Positions 42,868-55,031 of a stretch of 64,000 nt of DNA are shown piece after piece. The stretch covers positions 189,492,501 to 189,556,500 of the forward strand of contig NC_084461.1 in the NCBI RefSeq assembly GCF_027409185.1, in the 5' to 3' direction. Each line of letters begins with the position of its first letter. Position 1 is the stretch's first letter. Below the pieces are notes generated by a model. That model did not search any database, was not told the origin of the DNA, and saw nothing but the letters and a program-made list of their open reading frames with translations. This DNA is from Cynocephalus volans (lineage: Eukaryota; Chordata; Mammalia; Dermoptera; Cynocephalidae). The position numbers and the translations under genes were made by a program.

Positions 42868-44174
42868 CTCCACAACTGCGAAGCCTTTGATGGGGCGTGC
42901 TGCGAGGGGCTGATTGTCCAGGGACGTGACTGTGTACATGGAGCCCATATCCGACACTGAGGCCGTCTCGGCATTGTCCAGGGGCTCCCCCAGGCTACCC
43001 AGGCTGCCTAGGCTGCCAGTGCTGCACAGGGAGATGTCCAGGCTCTCCTGGCTGGACACCACGTGGGGTTCCAGCAAGCTGGGAGGGATGGGCAGCTCGA
43101 GGCCTGAGGGCAGGGGGTCTGCGGAGAGGTCGCTGATGGTGTGCGAGATGCCCTGGGAGCTGCAGATGGAGGCCTGACTGGTGGAGGCTGAGGCACTGAC
43201 GCTTGGGGCAGGGGTCAGGCTGCTTGACGTGCTGACCTCCAGACTGTCCGTGTCAGGGAGGCCCAGGGTCTTCTCCAGCTCCACTTTGCTGTCCCCACCC
43301 TCGGCCTTGTCTTTTGGCTTCTTGGGGTCTTCCTCCTGGAGTGGAATATAGATCTCATCTTTGAAGACCCCGCCGTGGGCATTGCAGGCCTTGCGGATGG
43401 CACCTCTGACGATGCCCTCGTCCAGGTGGGTGGGGATTCCGGAGATCACCAGCAAGCGGCTGTGGGCAGTGGGGCCCACCAGGGCCTGGCAGGCATCGGC
43501 AATGGCATCGCTTGTCACTCCCAGCCCCTGTGGGTCCTTCCTGGTGAGGTGCCGGAGAATGATAAGCAAGGTGAGTGCACGGTGGAACCAGAGCATGTCC
43601 TCGGGCTTGCCACCCCCGATGCTGAGCATGGCGGGGTCTGTTTCTGCCACGTGGGAGGACTGGCGCTTCCCTGAAGACGAGGCCTTCTCCCGCTTCATCT
43701 TGACTTTCTTCCTCTTGGACAGGAGGCTGGGGCTTTGTGGTGTCTGTCCTGGGGAGGACGAGGAGGAGGAAGATGAGTCACTGAGGTTCGGGGCAGTTGT
43801 TGAGGTCACCCCGCTGGCTGTGACACTCATGTTGGTAGGCAGGGTCACTTCAGCAACAGCCAGGCACCCTTCCATGAGTGCATGAAAATATGTGGAGAAC
43901 CTGCCCTGGTCACTGGTGGCCGCTGCCCCTGAGCCCCCACAGGTGCTGCCCGACACCCAGCTCTGGGTCTCTTCATCGTATAGCTTATGGAGCTCAGACT
44001 GCAAGGCCATCAGCATGGCCAGACAGGGGTTCAGCTGGAGGGTAATGGAGGAGGACAGGCCAGCAGGGTGCCTCCTCTGCTCCAGGGTGTGCACCGTGCG
44101 CAGCAGCTCTGCCAGAAGGTGGAAAACAAGCTCCTTCACGCAGGCCGCCATGTCTGTGGTCCACAGGAAGTTTC
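42868..44174 (-). CDS. HECTD4: HECTD4 large exon (435 codons), low complexity
   Basis: By far the largest exon in the window. It starts NFLWTTDMAACVKELVFHLL (helical), then passes through a Gly/Ala and Ser-rich section with eight Ser in a row (43751-43785), a strongly basic KRKKVKMKREK cluster (about 43685-43720) that could be a nuclear localisation signal, a folded-looking part (GGKPEDMLWFHRALTLLIIL .. GIPTHLDEGIVRGAIRKACN) resembling an RNA-recognition-like fold only vaguely, and a Ser/Thr/Pro tail with tandem SLG units, ending IKGFAVVE. Acceptor cttcag, donor gtaata. The reading frame stays open 32 codons upstream into a MIR, which is intron. Confidence 0.95.
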
Positions 44175-44204
44175 CTGAAGCAAACGTAAAATAACAATAA
44201 CAGC

Positions 44205-44350
44205 AATCATTCACGTGGTGCTTATTCTGGGCCAGCACTGTTCTAAGCACTTCAACAGATTCAATCCTCATGAGGATCCTGTAATAGCTACGGTGTTATT
44301 CATCTCCATCTTACAGATGGAGAAACAAAGAGCTGCAGAGCCAGCCTGAG
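44205..44350 (+). repeat. MIR SINE
   Basis: 'gccagcactgttctaagcac', 'ttacagatggagaaacaaag' and flanking text follow the MIR core and tail. Confidence 0.8.
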
Positions 44351-44866
44351 GTTACTAGAGGGACAGCTAGGCGTCAGGGCTGGCAAGCTACCCTAGGGGC
44401 TGTGGCCTTAAGTCCTGGGCCACACGACAGTGTGCCAGCCTGCTTCTGGCTGGAGCTCCAAATGTCATTATGTTCTGTCTCATTAGGTTATCAAGCAAGT
44501 TAGTGACAAGTCACTAGAACAATCTTTCCCAGAGCACGGGATGCTTATGATTGGGGGCACACAATCCAATCTTAGCAAGCAGTACAGAAAATGATTCCTT
44601 CATAAATTCTCTTTTAGTCCTGATTTTGTCAACAAGAAAGACCTCCGTTGGAGCTGGTATATTCTTAATGGAGAGTGGGCCATAGACCCAGAGCCTTTGA
44701 AAGGCAACAGTATTTACCAGAATTTTGTAACAGCAACTATTTACTTTCCTTATATTTATTTTTATAGTTACTTTCTAGGTAAGGCAAGGTATACTAATTT
44801 TCTATTTAGAGTAGTGATGTAAAGATTTCTTTAAAACTAAATTTAAGTTTAAAAAAAGGAGAAAAG

Positions 44867-45053
44867 GGGGCCGGCCCGTGGCTCACTTGGGTTAGTGTGG
44901 TTCTGACAACGCCAAGGCCACGGGTCAGATCCCATATAGGAATGACCAGTTAGCTCACTGGGTGAGTGTGGTGCTGACAACACCAAGTCAAGGGTTAAGA
45001 TCCCCTTACTGGTCATCTTTAAAAAAATAAATAAATAAAAATAAATAAAAAAT
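44867..45053 (+). repeat. t-SINE dimer
   Basis: Units 'ggctcacttgggttagtgtg' and 'agttagctcactgggtgagt', A-rich (aaat)n tail. Perfect 16-bp target duplication aaaaaaaggagaaaag at 44851-44866 and 45054-45069. Antisense to HECTD4. Confidence 0.93.
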
Positions 45054-46793
45054 AAAAAAAGGAGAAAAGAATCAATTGCAATAAAAATGATTAAGTAAAT
45101 AAGTGCTGATAGACATGATTTGTGTATGTGGCAGGAACCACATAAAGGTGGCCTGAGACTGGCTGAAGCTTGGGAAATACTGTCTAGAACAACAGGATGG
45201 ACTACACGTTTGTACCAAGGCCCCTGTCATACCAGATGTGTGTCACATGTTAATCTTACCTGGAACTGGGTAGAAGGAGAGAAAGCTCATGTTATGTGAG
45301 AAGCTATTAAGGACCAGGAACCTCCGAGGCCCCAGTCTCATGGAGCCAGCTGAGCCCTCGCCCCAGAGAGCCAACTGCAATTCATTATGTCTTGACGGGT
45401 CTTTTATAGGGTAAAGATCACTGGATGGGGGTCCCAAGGGCCAGCTCAGGCTGACTTACTGAGAGCCTGTGATTAAGTCCAGCACCTAAGCTTCCCGCGC
45501 TCTTAGGAAGGACGCTGTTTGAGAATTCTGACGGGAAATAATCTTGTGGTTGTCCTGGAACAAGGGATCTCATAAAGCTTTCACAGAGGACAAGTGCCAA
45601 AACTCCCGTCTCCCTTTGGGTCCAGGGCCAGTGCCAGACCCTTGGACAAAAAACTGCTCATGTCACCTCCGTTGCCCTCCTCCACCATTTGACATTTGTG
45701 TAAGAGGATGGCCTTGGAGAGAATTCTTCTCCACCAAAATTGCACATGGCGGCCCATAAGCCAAGACTGACCACAGGCACCTCCTTCCCACACAGTGGTT
45801 GCCTTTTACCTACCCCCAGCCAGCCCCTAGGGTGTGTGAAAGAATGTGACTTAGGTGCCAACATTTAATAACTAGGAAATTCACATCAAAATCTGGAGTT
45901 CTGGCTTTTCTTGAAATAAGAAATAATTCTGGCAGAAGCGGGGCCATGTTCTAATGTAGCAAGAGCAGCAGGGACTCAGTGGCTGCCTGCAAGGCACACA
46001 TACCCTCGGTTTACAGAAGCCCCCCCAACTTTCCTCTTTTATTTCTCTCATTTCCATGATCCGTTTGACCCCCAAGGGCATCTGAGTTTGCAACTTTTTC
46101 CCCTCCAATATTTTATTATAAAAAAGTTCAAATATATAGAAAAGTTGAAAAAAACTGAAAAAATTATATAGTAAATACCCATATACCTACCACCTAGATT
46201 CTACCATTAACATGTTGCTCTATTTGCTTTATTACACATCTGTCCATCCCTCTAATTCATCCATAAACCCATTCTACTTTTGGATTATTTCAGACATCAG
46301 TATGTTTCATCCCTAAACACATAAGCAGGCATGCTGAATTTAAAGTTCAATATTTAGAATTTTTTGAGATAAATTTCCATACAGCAAAATGCACAACTCA
46401 AATCCCATGAGTTTTGTGATCCTTTTTAACCTTTCAGGTGCTATGCAGTCATAACATTTGATTGTGCAACATCGCCCACTTCCATGCCACCCCAAAGTTA
46501 CAATAATGACACATAATCATGTTTTAAAGTAATGTACGATAAAATTAATATTATCTTCATTATTAGTTGCCACCTCTCAAAATAATGGAAATACCCTGCG
46601 AATCATGGATTTGGGAGTCTAGGTTACACTATCAAATCTCTTCCCCAAGCCCACTTCAAATGACAAATATCTGATAGGAGGGTGCAGCTGCTTGGGTTAC
46701 TATGGCCACTCCCTAGGCCACTGGGCAAGTTCCTTCCTCAGGCACCACGGCAGCCACCCTGGTCCCCTGGTCCTGAGGGAAAGTGAGCCTCAC

Positions 46794-46973
46794 CTAGCAG
46801 CTCCACCACCTGCAGTAGGACCAACGTAGGAATGGTGTCAGGCTCATCTTCTGATTTCCCTTCGCCGTTCTCTGATTTCCAGGATAGAAGCTGCTCAGCA
46901 AAGGCCACGGCCAGTGGGAACTCCGGGGGTAGAGAATGTAAAACTAGCACGGCCCCAGGAGGCGGAGACACCC
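46794..46973 (-). CDS. HECTD4: HECTD4 exon
   Basis: Reads VSPPPGAVLVLHSLPPEFPL, AVAFAEQLLSWKSENGEGKS and TIPTLVLLQVVELL(G). Acceptor tttcag, donor gtgagg; 2 nt in, 1 nt out. Confidence 0.94.
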
Positions 46974-48589
46974 CTGAAAGAAGTGCCAAGGAGGAGAGTG
47001 TGTGACTAGCAGCACCTGATCCAAATAAGCCCGAGAAGAGGAGCTGCCAGGTGCGCATGGAGACAACGGCTGGAAAGGCCACCCACCCACTCCGATTGAG
47101 TGGGAGGAAACATAATTCCCAAACCCTCCAGACAGAGTCAGCTGCAGGTGAACAGGGAGATGGAGGCCATCCCTCCTGGGAATCCACCTACTAGTGGGGC
47201 AATGGGACAAAGAGCAGTAATGAGAACAGAGAAGGATAAACACTCCCCCCTCAGTTGGTCCAGCCAGCCGGAGGGCCCAGAATGGGAATAGTGAGTCACA
47301 CTTTAAATGATCCTTCATAAGAATGTTCTGGCTTGGTAAGGAAATAATCAGTCCTTTTGTATGGCTGTAATCCCATTAAGACCATTAAGCTTATACTGTG
47401 GACCAGTAAGGTGTCCCCAAGACTTGAGGCACTACCAAGACCTTGGGTTTTGATTCTCTCATTACCTTTCATCATTGCCACAGCCTAAGTCTGACCAAAG
47501 CTGCCTACAGTGAGAGGAAAGAGGTCCCGAGAACTGACTGCCCTCACATCCTACACTGTACCCCAAACCCCACCTCAAGCACTGGTCAGGCATAAGCCTG
47601 AGCATCAGAGGGCTTTGGACAAGTCAGAAAGAACCAGGTTGGCTTGTTCACTTTGGGGTGAAATGTTTACATGGTGATAATTGAGGAATGACAGGTAAGA
47701 CAGAGATCCTCTATTTTTAATGTAAAGTTTAAAAATCAGCTAGCGTAGGCAAAGTACTATGAAAAAACAGACTCTAATAAAACGAGATAATAAAGTTGTT
47801 TAGCAATGATCAAATCACTTAAGACACGTCCTTTCACTTCATTCCCTAAAGATGCAATGTCTCAAGGACTGGGACCACAGAGAAGGCAAGGCCTCTTTTT
47901 GTGGCTGAAGGTTCAAATATATTTTATAATCATCTCTGGCAAACATGTGACAGTCTATTCTTATCAAACATGTTGTGGAAGAGCCGTGGAATTCTGTGAC
48001 TAAGAATTCCTTTCCTTTTTTCTGTGAGTACTCAGAAACAGAGTCAGCTGGTCCCGGTATATAGAGGACAGGCAGCAACAGACTACACCTACAGAGGTGT
48101 AGCCCTCACCTAAATCTCACACTGTGGAGGCTTCACAAAGGATGCCAAGGGACAAGAGCAACCAGGCTCCCGCTTAGGTGGGGAGCAGACACTCACTGTG
48201 GCCAGTGCCCCAGGAAGCCATATTACATACTCGAGACTTCAGTTTTAGTGAGAACTGGAAGAATGGCAATTGGGATAACTACAGCCTGAGATGGCTGTAA
48301 GGATGAGATTGCTCTGTTCAGATCATTCCTAATAGTATGTATCCCAGCACAAATTCGTGAAAGGAAAGGAGATCCCCACTGTAGCCTGGGCAGCATCTGC
48401 CGGGCCTTCCCAGGCAGGAAAGGGAGGTCTTCTAATCTACTGCCTCTAAAATACACTGCTCCAAAGAGTCCTATTTTTTTGCCAATTGGAAGACGGCAAG
48501 GTGCAAAATTCTTTGTATCTTCCAAAAGAAGGCAAGCAGAGAAGGACTTGCAGCTGGTTGCATCTCCACGAGCTGGAGAAGAGACTCAC
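46974..48589 (-). other. HECTD4: HECTD4 intron with duplication copy A
   Basis: Apart from copy A (47715-47951) I recognise no repeat or exon. Confidence 0.6.
47715..47951. repeat. Direct duplication, copy A
   Basis: About 237 bp that recurs at 49900-50135 with roughly nine in ten bases alike (shared 'taataaaacgagataata', 'gatgcaatgtctcaaggact', 'ataatcatctctggcaaaca'). Not a repeat family I know. See findings. Confidence 0.9.
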
Positions 48590-48795
48590 CCAGTTTGATG
48601 TGGACCCTGTCTGTGGAGAGGACCACAGAAGGGTACTGGTCAGCGGTGGGGGGAGGCGCAAGCCCGGTGTTGGCTGGGGATGCATCCCGTGGGTAGCAGG
48701 CAGCCTCAATGAGGTTCAGCTGGCCGTTCCGCTTTACCTTGTGGCCAAGCCCATACACGAGCACCCGCGCCCAGGGTGCCTTGTAGAGAGAGGAG
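48590..48795 (-). CDS. HECTD4: HECTD4 exon
   Basis: Reads SSLYKAPWARVLVYGLGHKV, KRNGQLNLIEAACYPRDASP and VVLSTDRVHIKL(G). Together with the next two exons upstream and downstream this looks like a beta-rich domain, unassigned. Acceptor ttcacag, donor gtgagt. Confidence 0.94.
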
Positions 48796-48918
48796 CTGTG
48801 AAGCAAGGATGGACATTAACAAAGAGGCCAGCCACACACAGCAGGGGGAGGCAGCAATGCCCTTCCACAGAAGGAAGTTACATGTGAATTGGCCATAAGA
48901 TATTTCCACCACATTCTA

Positions 48919-48970
48919 TTATTTAGTTATTTATTTATTTTGGTGGCTGGCTGGTATGGGGATCGAAACT
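48919..48970 (-). repeat. t-SINE 3' fragment
   Basis: Only the 3' part ('ggtggctggctggtatgggg' on the plus strand). Flanked by ttccaccacatt at 48904-48915 and 48972-48983, so it inserted already truncated. Confidence 0.8.
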
Positions 48971-49157
48971 CTTCCACCACATTTTAGGTCATTCTGCATA
49001 AAGACTAATTCCCCAAACACGGGAGTATGGGAAGAACTGTAAATCATTTGCACTAAAGAATAAAAACAATTTCAGGTTTTTTTTCCTTTGCCAGTGTCAC
49101 CAGAATCCATCTAGCTTTTCCCTCCCCATCAGCTTCTTTTGAGAATGGGCCACTTAC

Positions 49158-49288
49158 TCTTTGCGGAATCCAGACTGACTTTCTTTGCAAGACACAACAA
49201 CAAAGGCTGCCCCAGGGAAATTAACATCCATATTGACTTTGGACTCGGAAATTGGGAACTCTTCTGAGGGGAACTGCTCTGGTGCTGT
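49158..49288 (-). CDS. HECTD4: HECTD4 exon
   Basis: Phase 0 in: TAPEQFPSEEFPISESKVNM, DVNFPGAAFVVVSCKESQSG, FRK(D). Acceptor ttgcag, donor gtaagt. Confidence 0.95.
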
Positions 49289-49585
49289 CTGCAAAGAGAC
49301 ATTTAATAAGGCAAGCCATGGGCCAAAGGGAACACATTTCATCTTCTCATCTCACGAGGCAAAAGGAATCAGTGAAAGCACATGTTGTAATAGATTCAGA
49401 AGGACAAAAAAGCCCTCCAGGAGGAGGAAAACTGCAGATGGAACAAAGCAGAAGAGCTTCTAAGAAAAGGAAATTGAGAGGGATGGGGGTTTGGGGGAAA
49501 AAGGAGAGTAATTTTTAGCCATCCAGTAAGACTTCCAATTAAAAATGGTAAGCACAGGTCAGGGACATTAACTTCAGACTTCTAC

Positions 49586-49791
49586 CTGCAGGAAAGAGCA
49601 GATCTGTTTCGTCAGCTCCAAGAGGCTCTCCTCGCCCTGGTGCAGGGTCCGGGTGATGGCCACGTTGAGCCACTCTCTCACCGTCTGGGAGTTGCCCTGG
49701 TAGAAGAGGTCGGTGGCAGAGCAGTTCTGGGAATGGATGCAATGCTGCAGAGACTGTGCCAGGAGGATAGAGCTAGAGCTGATGGTGCCAT
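49586..49791 (-). CDS. HECTD4: HECTD4 exon
   Basis: Completes an Asp codon then GTISSSSILLAQSLQHCIHS, TDLFYQGNSQTVREWLNVAI and ESLLELTKQICSFLQ. Acceptor cccag, donor gtagaa. Confidence 0.95.
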
Positions 49792-51142
49792 CTGGGGACA
49801 GAAAAGAAAACAGAAGCTTATGAGAACCAAAGCAGCAGGGCTGTGAGAGCCTACGTAACAATGAATCACCTTTTAAACTTTTAATTTAAATTTTTAAACT
49901 TTTAATGTAAAGTTTAAAAATCAGCTAGCATAAGCAAAATACTATGAATAAACAGACCCTAATAAAACGAGATAATAAGCTTGTTTACCAATGATCAAAT
50001 CACTTAAGACACGTCCTTTTACTTCATTCCCTAAAGATGCAATGTCTCAAGGACTGGGACCGTGGAGAAGGCAAGGCCCCTTTTTTTGGCTGAAAGTTCA
50101 AATATATTTTATAATCATCTCTGGCAAACACGTGATAGACGTTACCAATCAGACCCTGGGGGGAGGGTCAGGATTCAGGAGATCAGTGGACTTGAAACTT
50201 CTGCTTTCTTTTTAACAGTAAAACTGTTGCCTAAAATGAAATCTTAAGTAGAGGGTCAAGTATGTTAAACAGATAGAAGTGCGGCTGCTTGGATTCAGGG
50301 GTTCCCTGAGTCTGACATATTTGGCTGCTCTGACCCATCTGAGCTGCACCAAGGAACAGCCAGGGTGCCTCAGAGTGGAGTTTGCAAAGCAATGTGTTAG
50401 GTCATCAGGGCAAAGCTTCTTCCACAAACACTTGAAGCTTTCCAGATATGTTTTGGAGCCTCTACGTTCTTGGGGTGGGCTGGGGGATGCCGGGGGCTCA
50501 GAGCGGATAGTGGAGACGTGGCATAGAGACACTGGCTGGGAGCCCACGGCTGGAAGCTGGAAGGCAGCCACCCAAGATGCCATCTGGGCTGACAGTGCTG
50601 CTTGCCAGTGGGCTTTGAAGGGGGCCCCCTGCCTCCCTCGTCTCTTGCTCTCATCTTGGTGGCTGGAAGCTGAGGTGCCAGAGGAAGACAGGAGGGGTCC
50701 CTTAGCCTTGAATGGGGCTCAGGACAGAGTCATCACTCTACATTCCTCAAGTGGACATACACCCAAGGGTCCCTGGTGGCAGATACATGCAGGCTGGCCC
50801 ACTTGAAGTCACAACAAATCTAATGGTTCTGCTTGGGGGGTTTGATAACAGCCTTTTCCTTTCATTCCAATGCCAAATAGAATGTCAATGGCAAAAGTAC
50901 AGTGGCTAGATTTCATAAATAATACTTAATTTCCCTTAACCATGATTTGCTTGGGAAGCTCAATGAGTGCTTAATAGATTAATGACTAAAGGGAGTAATA
51001 TGCTTCCATTTTTCAAAGGGTGGGAAGGCACTCCCCCACACAGAGATGAGTGCACGAAGCGCAACTGGCGTGGGCCAGCTGCGTCTCAGGGCTGTTCTCA
51101 GGGGCTGAGTTCTGGAGTGATGGCAGCAAAGCTGAGCTTTAC
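49792..51142 (-). other. HECTD4: HECTD4 intron with duplication copy B
   Basis: Besides copy B, no recognised element. The open frame crossing 50279-50806 on the plus strand has no supporting features. Confidence 0.6.
49900..50135. repeat. Direct duplication, copy B
   Basis: Same orientation as 47715-47951, offset 2185 bp; the exons at 48590, 49158 and 49586 lie between the copies. Confidence 0.9.
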
Positions 51143-51324
51143 CTGGGAGTGGGGGAGCGAGGAGCTGATTGGACAGCAGCTGCAGGTGCTCCAGGGTAAT
51201 GTCCCGGATGGCAGGGATGTGGAAGAGGCGGGTAAACAAGTGTGGCAGCTTGGGGGCGAAGATGTTGAGCAGGGCCATGCGGCAGTACAGCCTGGCCAGC
51301 GCCGCCTCGCACCGCAGCAGCTCT
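51143..51324 (-). CDS. HECTD4: HECTD4 exon: helical repeat-like
   Basis: Reads ELLRCEAALARLYCRMALLN, IFAPKLPHLFTRLFHIPAIR and LLSNQLLAPPLP(D). Leu/Ala-rich helices, consistent with an alpha-solenoid. Acceptor ttgcag, donor gtaaag. Confidence 0.95.
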
Positions 51325-51479
51325 CTGCAAGGGAAGGGCAGGCGAGACTGCAGAGCAGCGACTGCAGGACCCACCCGCACCAGGCCGCAGGGCTCTGCCG
51401 GGAAAGGACCATGCCTCGGGCTTCCCTTCAGGCCCTGTGTTCTGTACCCCAATGGAGTCACTTGTTTATTAAATACAAA

Positions 51480-52020
51480 GCCACAGTTAGGTACCAACTC
51501 AAAAAGCACCATGGAAAAAGAAATAAAAATATTTGTCCACACAAAAACTTGTACATGTATATTCATAGCAGTATTATCTGAAATAGCCAAATAGGGGAAA
51601 CAACCCCAAATCCCTTAACTTAATGGTAAGTCTATACAATGGAATATTATTCAGCCATAAAAAGGATGAAGGACTGACACATGCTATGCATGCACGAACC
51701 TTGAAACTTTCTAAGTAAAAGAAGCCAGACGCAAAAGGCCACATATTATATGATTCAATTTACATGAAAAGTCTAGAATTAAGCAAGTCCATGGAGACAA
51801 AATAGATTAGTGATTGTCAGAAGCTGAGGGGACAGGAGAATAGGAAGCAACTGCTGATGGGTGTGGAGTTTCTTTCTGGGGTGATGAAAATGTTCTAAAA
51901 TTGATTATGGTAATGGTTATGGCAACTTTGTGAATATACCAAAAACCACGGACTTGTGTACTTTAAATGGGTGAATTGTATGGTACGTGAATTATATCCC
52001 AATGAAGCTATTATAAAAGT
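51480..52020 (+). mobile_element. Old L1 3' end
   Basis: 'caatggaatattattcagcc', 'tatatgattcaatttacatg', 'agtgattgtcagaagctgag' and 'ttaaatgggtgaattgtatg' follow an L1 3' end closely. Antisense to HECTD4. Confidence 0.8.
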
Positions 52021-54783
52021 AACACTGTGGGCATTTTTTATGTGATGAATTTATAAAGTGATCAGCACTCATCTTGAATAATAGCTCATTAGCGACTGAG
52101 CAGGTCTCATTTAGAATTGCATCTCTTGGTAAAGAATTGAATCTAGCTAATGCTAAGCATAGGGATGGCTCCCTGTATTTTATTAGCTAATCACCATAAT
52201 TAAAAAGTCTCCTGGTAGTAACAATGTAACTAAAAAGTTAGACATAGTCCTATTGTTTACATAAAATCTAGTCCAAAACTCACTCTGAACCAACGGGTCA
52301 TCTGATATTGCAGACTGACCCTAATTAAATTTAATGCTGGTGTATCATAACTCATATTTGAGCAAAATGGCAATTAAAGAAGGAACTCAACATGTAATAC
52401 TTGAGGAATTTCTAGCACTATGAAGTGAAGATAGAGAAAAAGAAGACAGCTAGAAGCTGCATCTTAGGAGGTTTCTTTCTCATTTACACCAGTTTATCTG
52501 GTTCTCATGCCAGAATTAAAAATAAACCAACTTCCCCTGTCTCCTCCCTCCTTGGAAGTCCATTTGTTGACTGCATTAACAAAGAACATAAGGACCACTG
52601 CAGCAAAACACATGAGGTCTGAATAGGAAAAGCTAAAAACCCCCATGGTACCTCTCACAACTTTCACCTTGGATTTAAAAGGCCAATGTTGCCAGGAATG
52701 AAGCTGTAATGAGATTGTGCCAGGTGGGCCTGTAGCCCCTGCTTAGACCCTGCATGTTGTCAATGCCTCTGCAGCAACTGCTGCTAAGCCCTCTACTCTT
52801 TGTTGTTCAAAGCCCTCCCTAAAACTCACATGAGTGCTTTAGGACAGACTATACTTCTTATGAAAATCTGTACCAGGACCAGAAATCCAGTCAGTATTCA
52901 GTGATCAAAGAAATCTGCATGGCATGTTTCATATTTCTCTCAATACCCTGATCAGAGCATTAATACTGAGAGGAAATGTCCTACACTTCTAGGCCGATTG
53001 TAACCCTATTGGAACTTTCTTCCTTTTATTTCAGTCGCTACTCAGTAGTCAACAGGTTTCATCTATCAGAAATGTTTGCTAAAAATATGACTGGAAGACT
53101 TATTAAATAAAGCTTTAAAAGCTTTTAATAACACCATGTTGATATTCAAGCATGCATATTTTGGGGTCCTTTTCAACAAATATTTTCAGTCTACAATGTG
53201 TGCCACAGCCCAGATTAGGCACTGCGGGCTCTAGCAAAGAATCAGATAAAACCTCTGTTTTTAGAAAGCTTATATTCTAGAGAGGAGATACAAGAACAAG
53301 TTATAAAAATAACAACAAGCAAAACTGTCATGTCCTGGGAGAAAATTAAAATACAGTGTTATGTCAAAGAGTGACTGGCTGGTTACCTAAGAGGGTGAGG
53401 TGAGACCTTTTGGAAGAGGTAGCTATTCACTAAGATCGGAGCAACAAGAACGAGACAGCCATGCAATGCAAAGCTCTGAGGAGGAAGCGAGTTTGGTGTG
53501 TGACAGCCACTGAGAGGCCAGCACTGCTGGACGAAAGGACAGCAGAGGCTCACTCAGGCTGTCGTGAGGCAGGTGAAGGGTCTGAATTCTACTACATGGA
53601 AACAGAAAGCCAATGGATGGTTTAGACCTGATTGGCAAGCTGCATCTGAACTGGGAGGACTATGAAAGAGAACAATCTTGGTGGGAAGCCACAGCTTTGA
53701 GGCTTCCTGTAGTATAGAGACTCTTATGACTGGTATGCCTCTTGCCGGAGTCCCTGGAAGCTATGCCTACAGAGTTATCACAAAAGATTGCAGTTCTGAC
53801 TTAGGTCACAGGGCTGCTCAGCCACCACGTGAACCCTACTGTGTGACTTCTATCCTTCATACCTGAGTTATCACTTGGGTGGGGTCAGAGAATATGCCCT
53901 GCACTTCTGTGTGAACAACTGAGGACTCCTGCTGAAGAACCGTCCATGAAACAGCCCTGTGGCATGCCATGCTTCCTCTCCTGTATCTTCCCAGTAAAGC
54001 TAATGCCAAGTGTGGCCTGTTTTGGTCTTGTAAATCTGATTGTCTCATTGACCTTAACCACCCAAATGGGGCCATATAGTATCCCCGTGGAGATAGAAAG
54101 AGGCATGTGCATCTGGAGTTTCAGGGAGAGATCAAAGCTGGATTGACAACATAGTGAGCAATCATATTGGCTAATGGATGAAAAGCATGAAAAACAGCTT
54201 ATGGAAACTTTTATTAGAGAACTTTCATTGATTATTATATTTTTCTCTGAATTGTTGCAAGAATTTTTAGGACTGAAAAGAACAATTCACAGGGGATTGG
54301 TAAACGAGTGCATGTAAACAAACTCGCCAGATCTGTGGGCTTTAAGCCACTGAGGGCAGGCACATACCTACAGCACCTTATGATCCCTTCCAGAGCCCCA
54401 CACAGTGCTAGGCACAAAGCAAACACTCAAGGTATTCCTAATTAGCTTAACAGAGAAATGAGCTGGCTGCCCACACAGTGTCCGGACATCTTTATCTCTC
54501 CTTGACCTGCTTTACTCTTTGTAACTTTTCCCACACTCTTCAAATCTCTAGCTACCCCTGAGTGCCCCCAATTCATAGGAGTGTATGTGGCATGGGCCGG
54601 TTGATTCCAGATGCCCCAACTGTTCTTCCCAATCCTGCAATCTTACCGTTGTCTTTTCCAGCTGCTTTCTCTCCCTCTGTCAGCTTTGAAGGAAAAGCTT
54701 TCTTGTCAAGGATAAATGGTACATGTGGTAAAACATAGCAAGTGGATTTCTGGGACCCATGAGATAGAAGGGCTCAATTTTAC
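52021..54783 (-). other. HECTD4: HECTD4 intron with L2
   Basis: About 53180-53660 resembles plus-oriented L2 ('aatgtgtgccacagcccaga', 'aagcttatattctagagagg', 'aggcaggtgaagggtctgaa'), and 54340-54435 an L2 3' tail. The remainder is unrecognised. Confidence 0.55.
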
Positions 54784-54944
54784 CTGTGGATTTGGAGGTT
54801 GGTATTGTCCAGTGTGACCAACCCATTGGTGGCAGTCCTGCGGTAGCCTGCTGGGGGTCTTTCCAACATGTCAATAGGATACCAGTATCGCACCAGCACG
54901 CCTTCACTTCGGAGATACGTTTCCACCTGTACCAATTCATTCAC
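54784..54944 (-). CDS. HECTD4: HECTD4 exon
   Basis: Phase 0 in: VNELVQVETYLRSEGVLVRY, WYPIDMLERPPAGYRRTATN and LDNTNLQIH(R). Acceptor atcatag, donor gtaaaa. Confidence 0.95.
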
Positions 54945-54996
54945 CTATGATAATAAAAGAAAATGTCTGTTTTTCTGAGCACTGACTTTGTTTTCT

Positions 54997-55031
<35 letters not shown>

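Larger units (their letters stand above)
44175..46793 (-). other. HECTD4: HECTD4 intron with MIR, t-SINE, L1
   Basis: MIR at about 44205-44350, t-SINE 44867-45053, and an old L1 3' piece at about 46090-46510 ('aaaagttcaaatatatagaa', 'accattaacatgttgctcta'). Confidence 0.65.

Noticed and set aside
44175-44271. Upstream extension of the large HECTD4 exon to a Met
   Set aside because: The extension is MIR sequence behind a good acceptor (cttcag) and the frame joins properly to the exon at 46794 without it.
50967-51581. Open frame of 204 codons, plus strand
   Set aside because: It is antisense to a real HECTD4 exon and runs on into an L1; the minus-strand frame is the conserved one.
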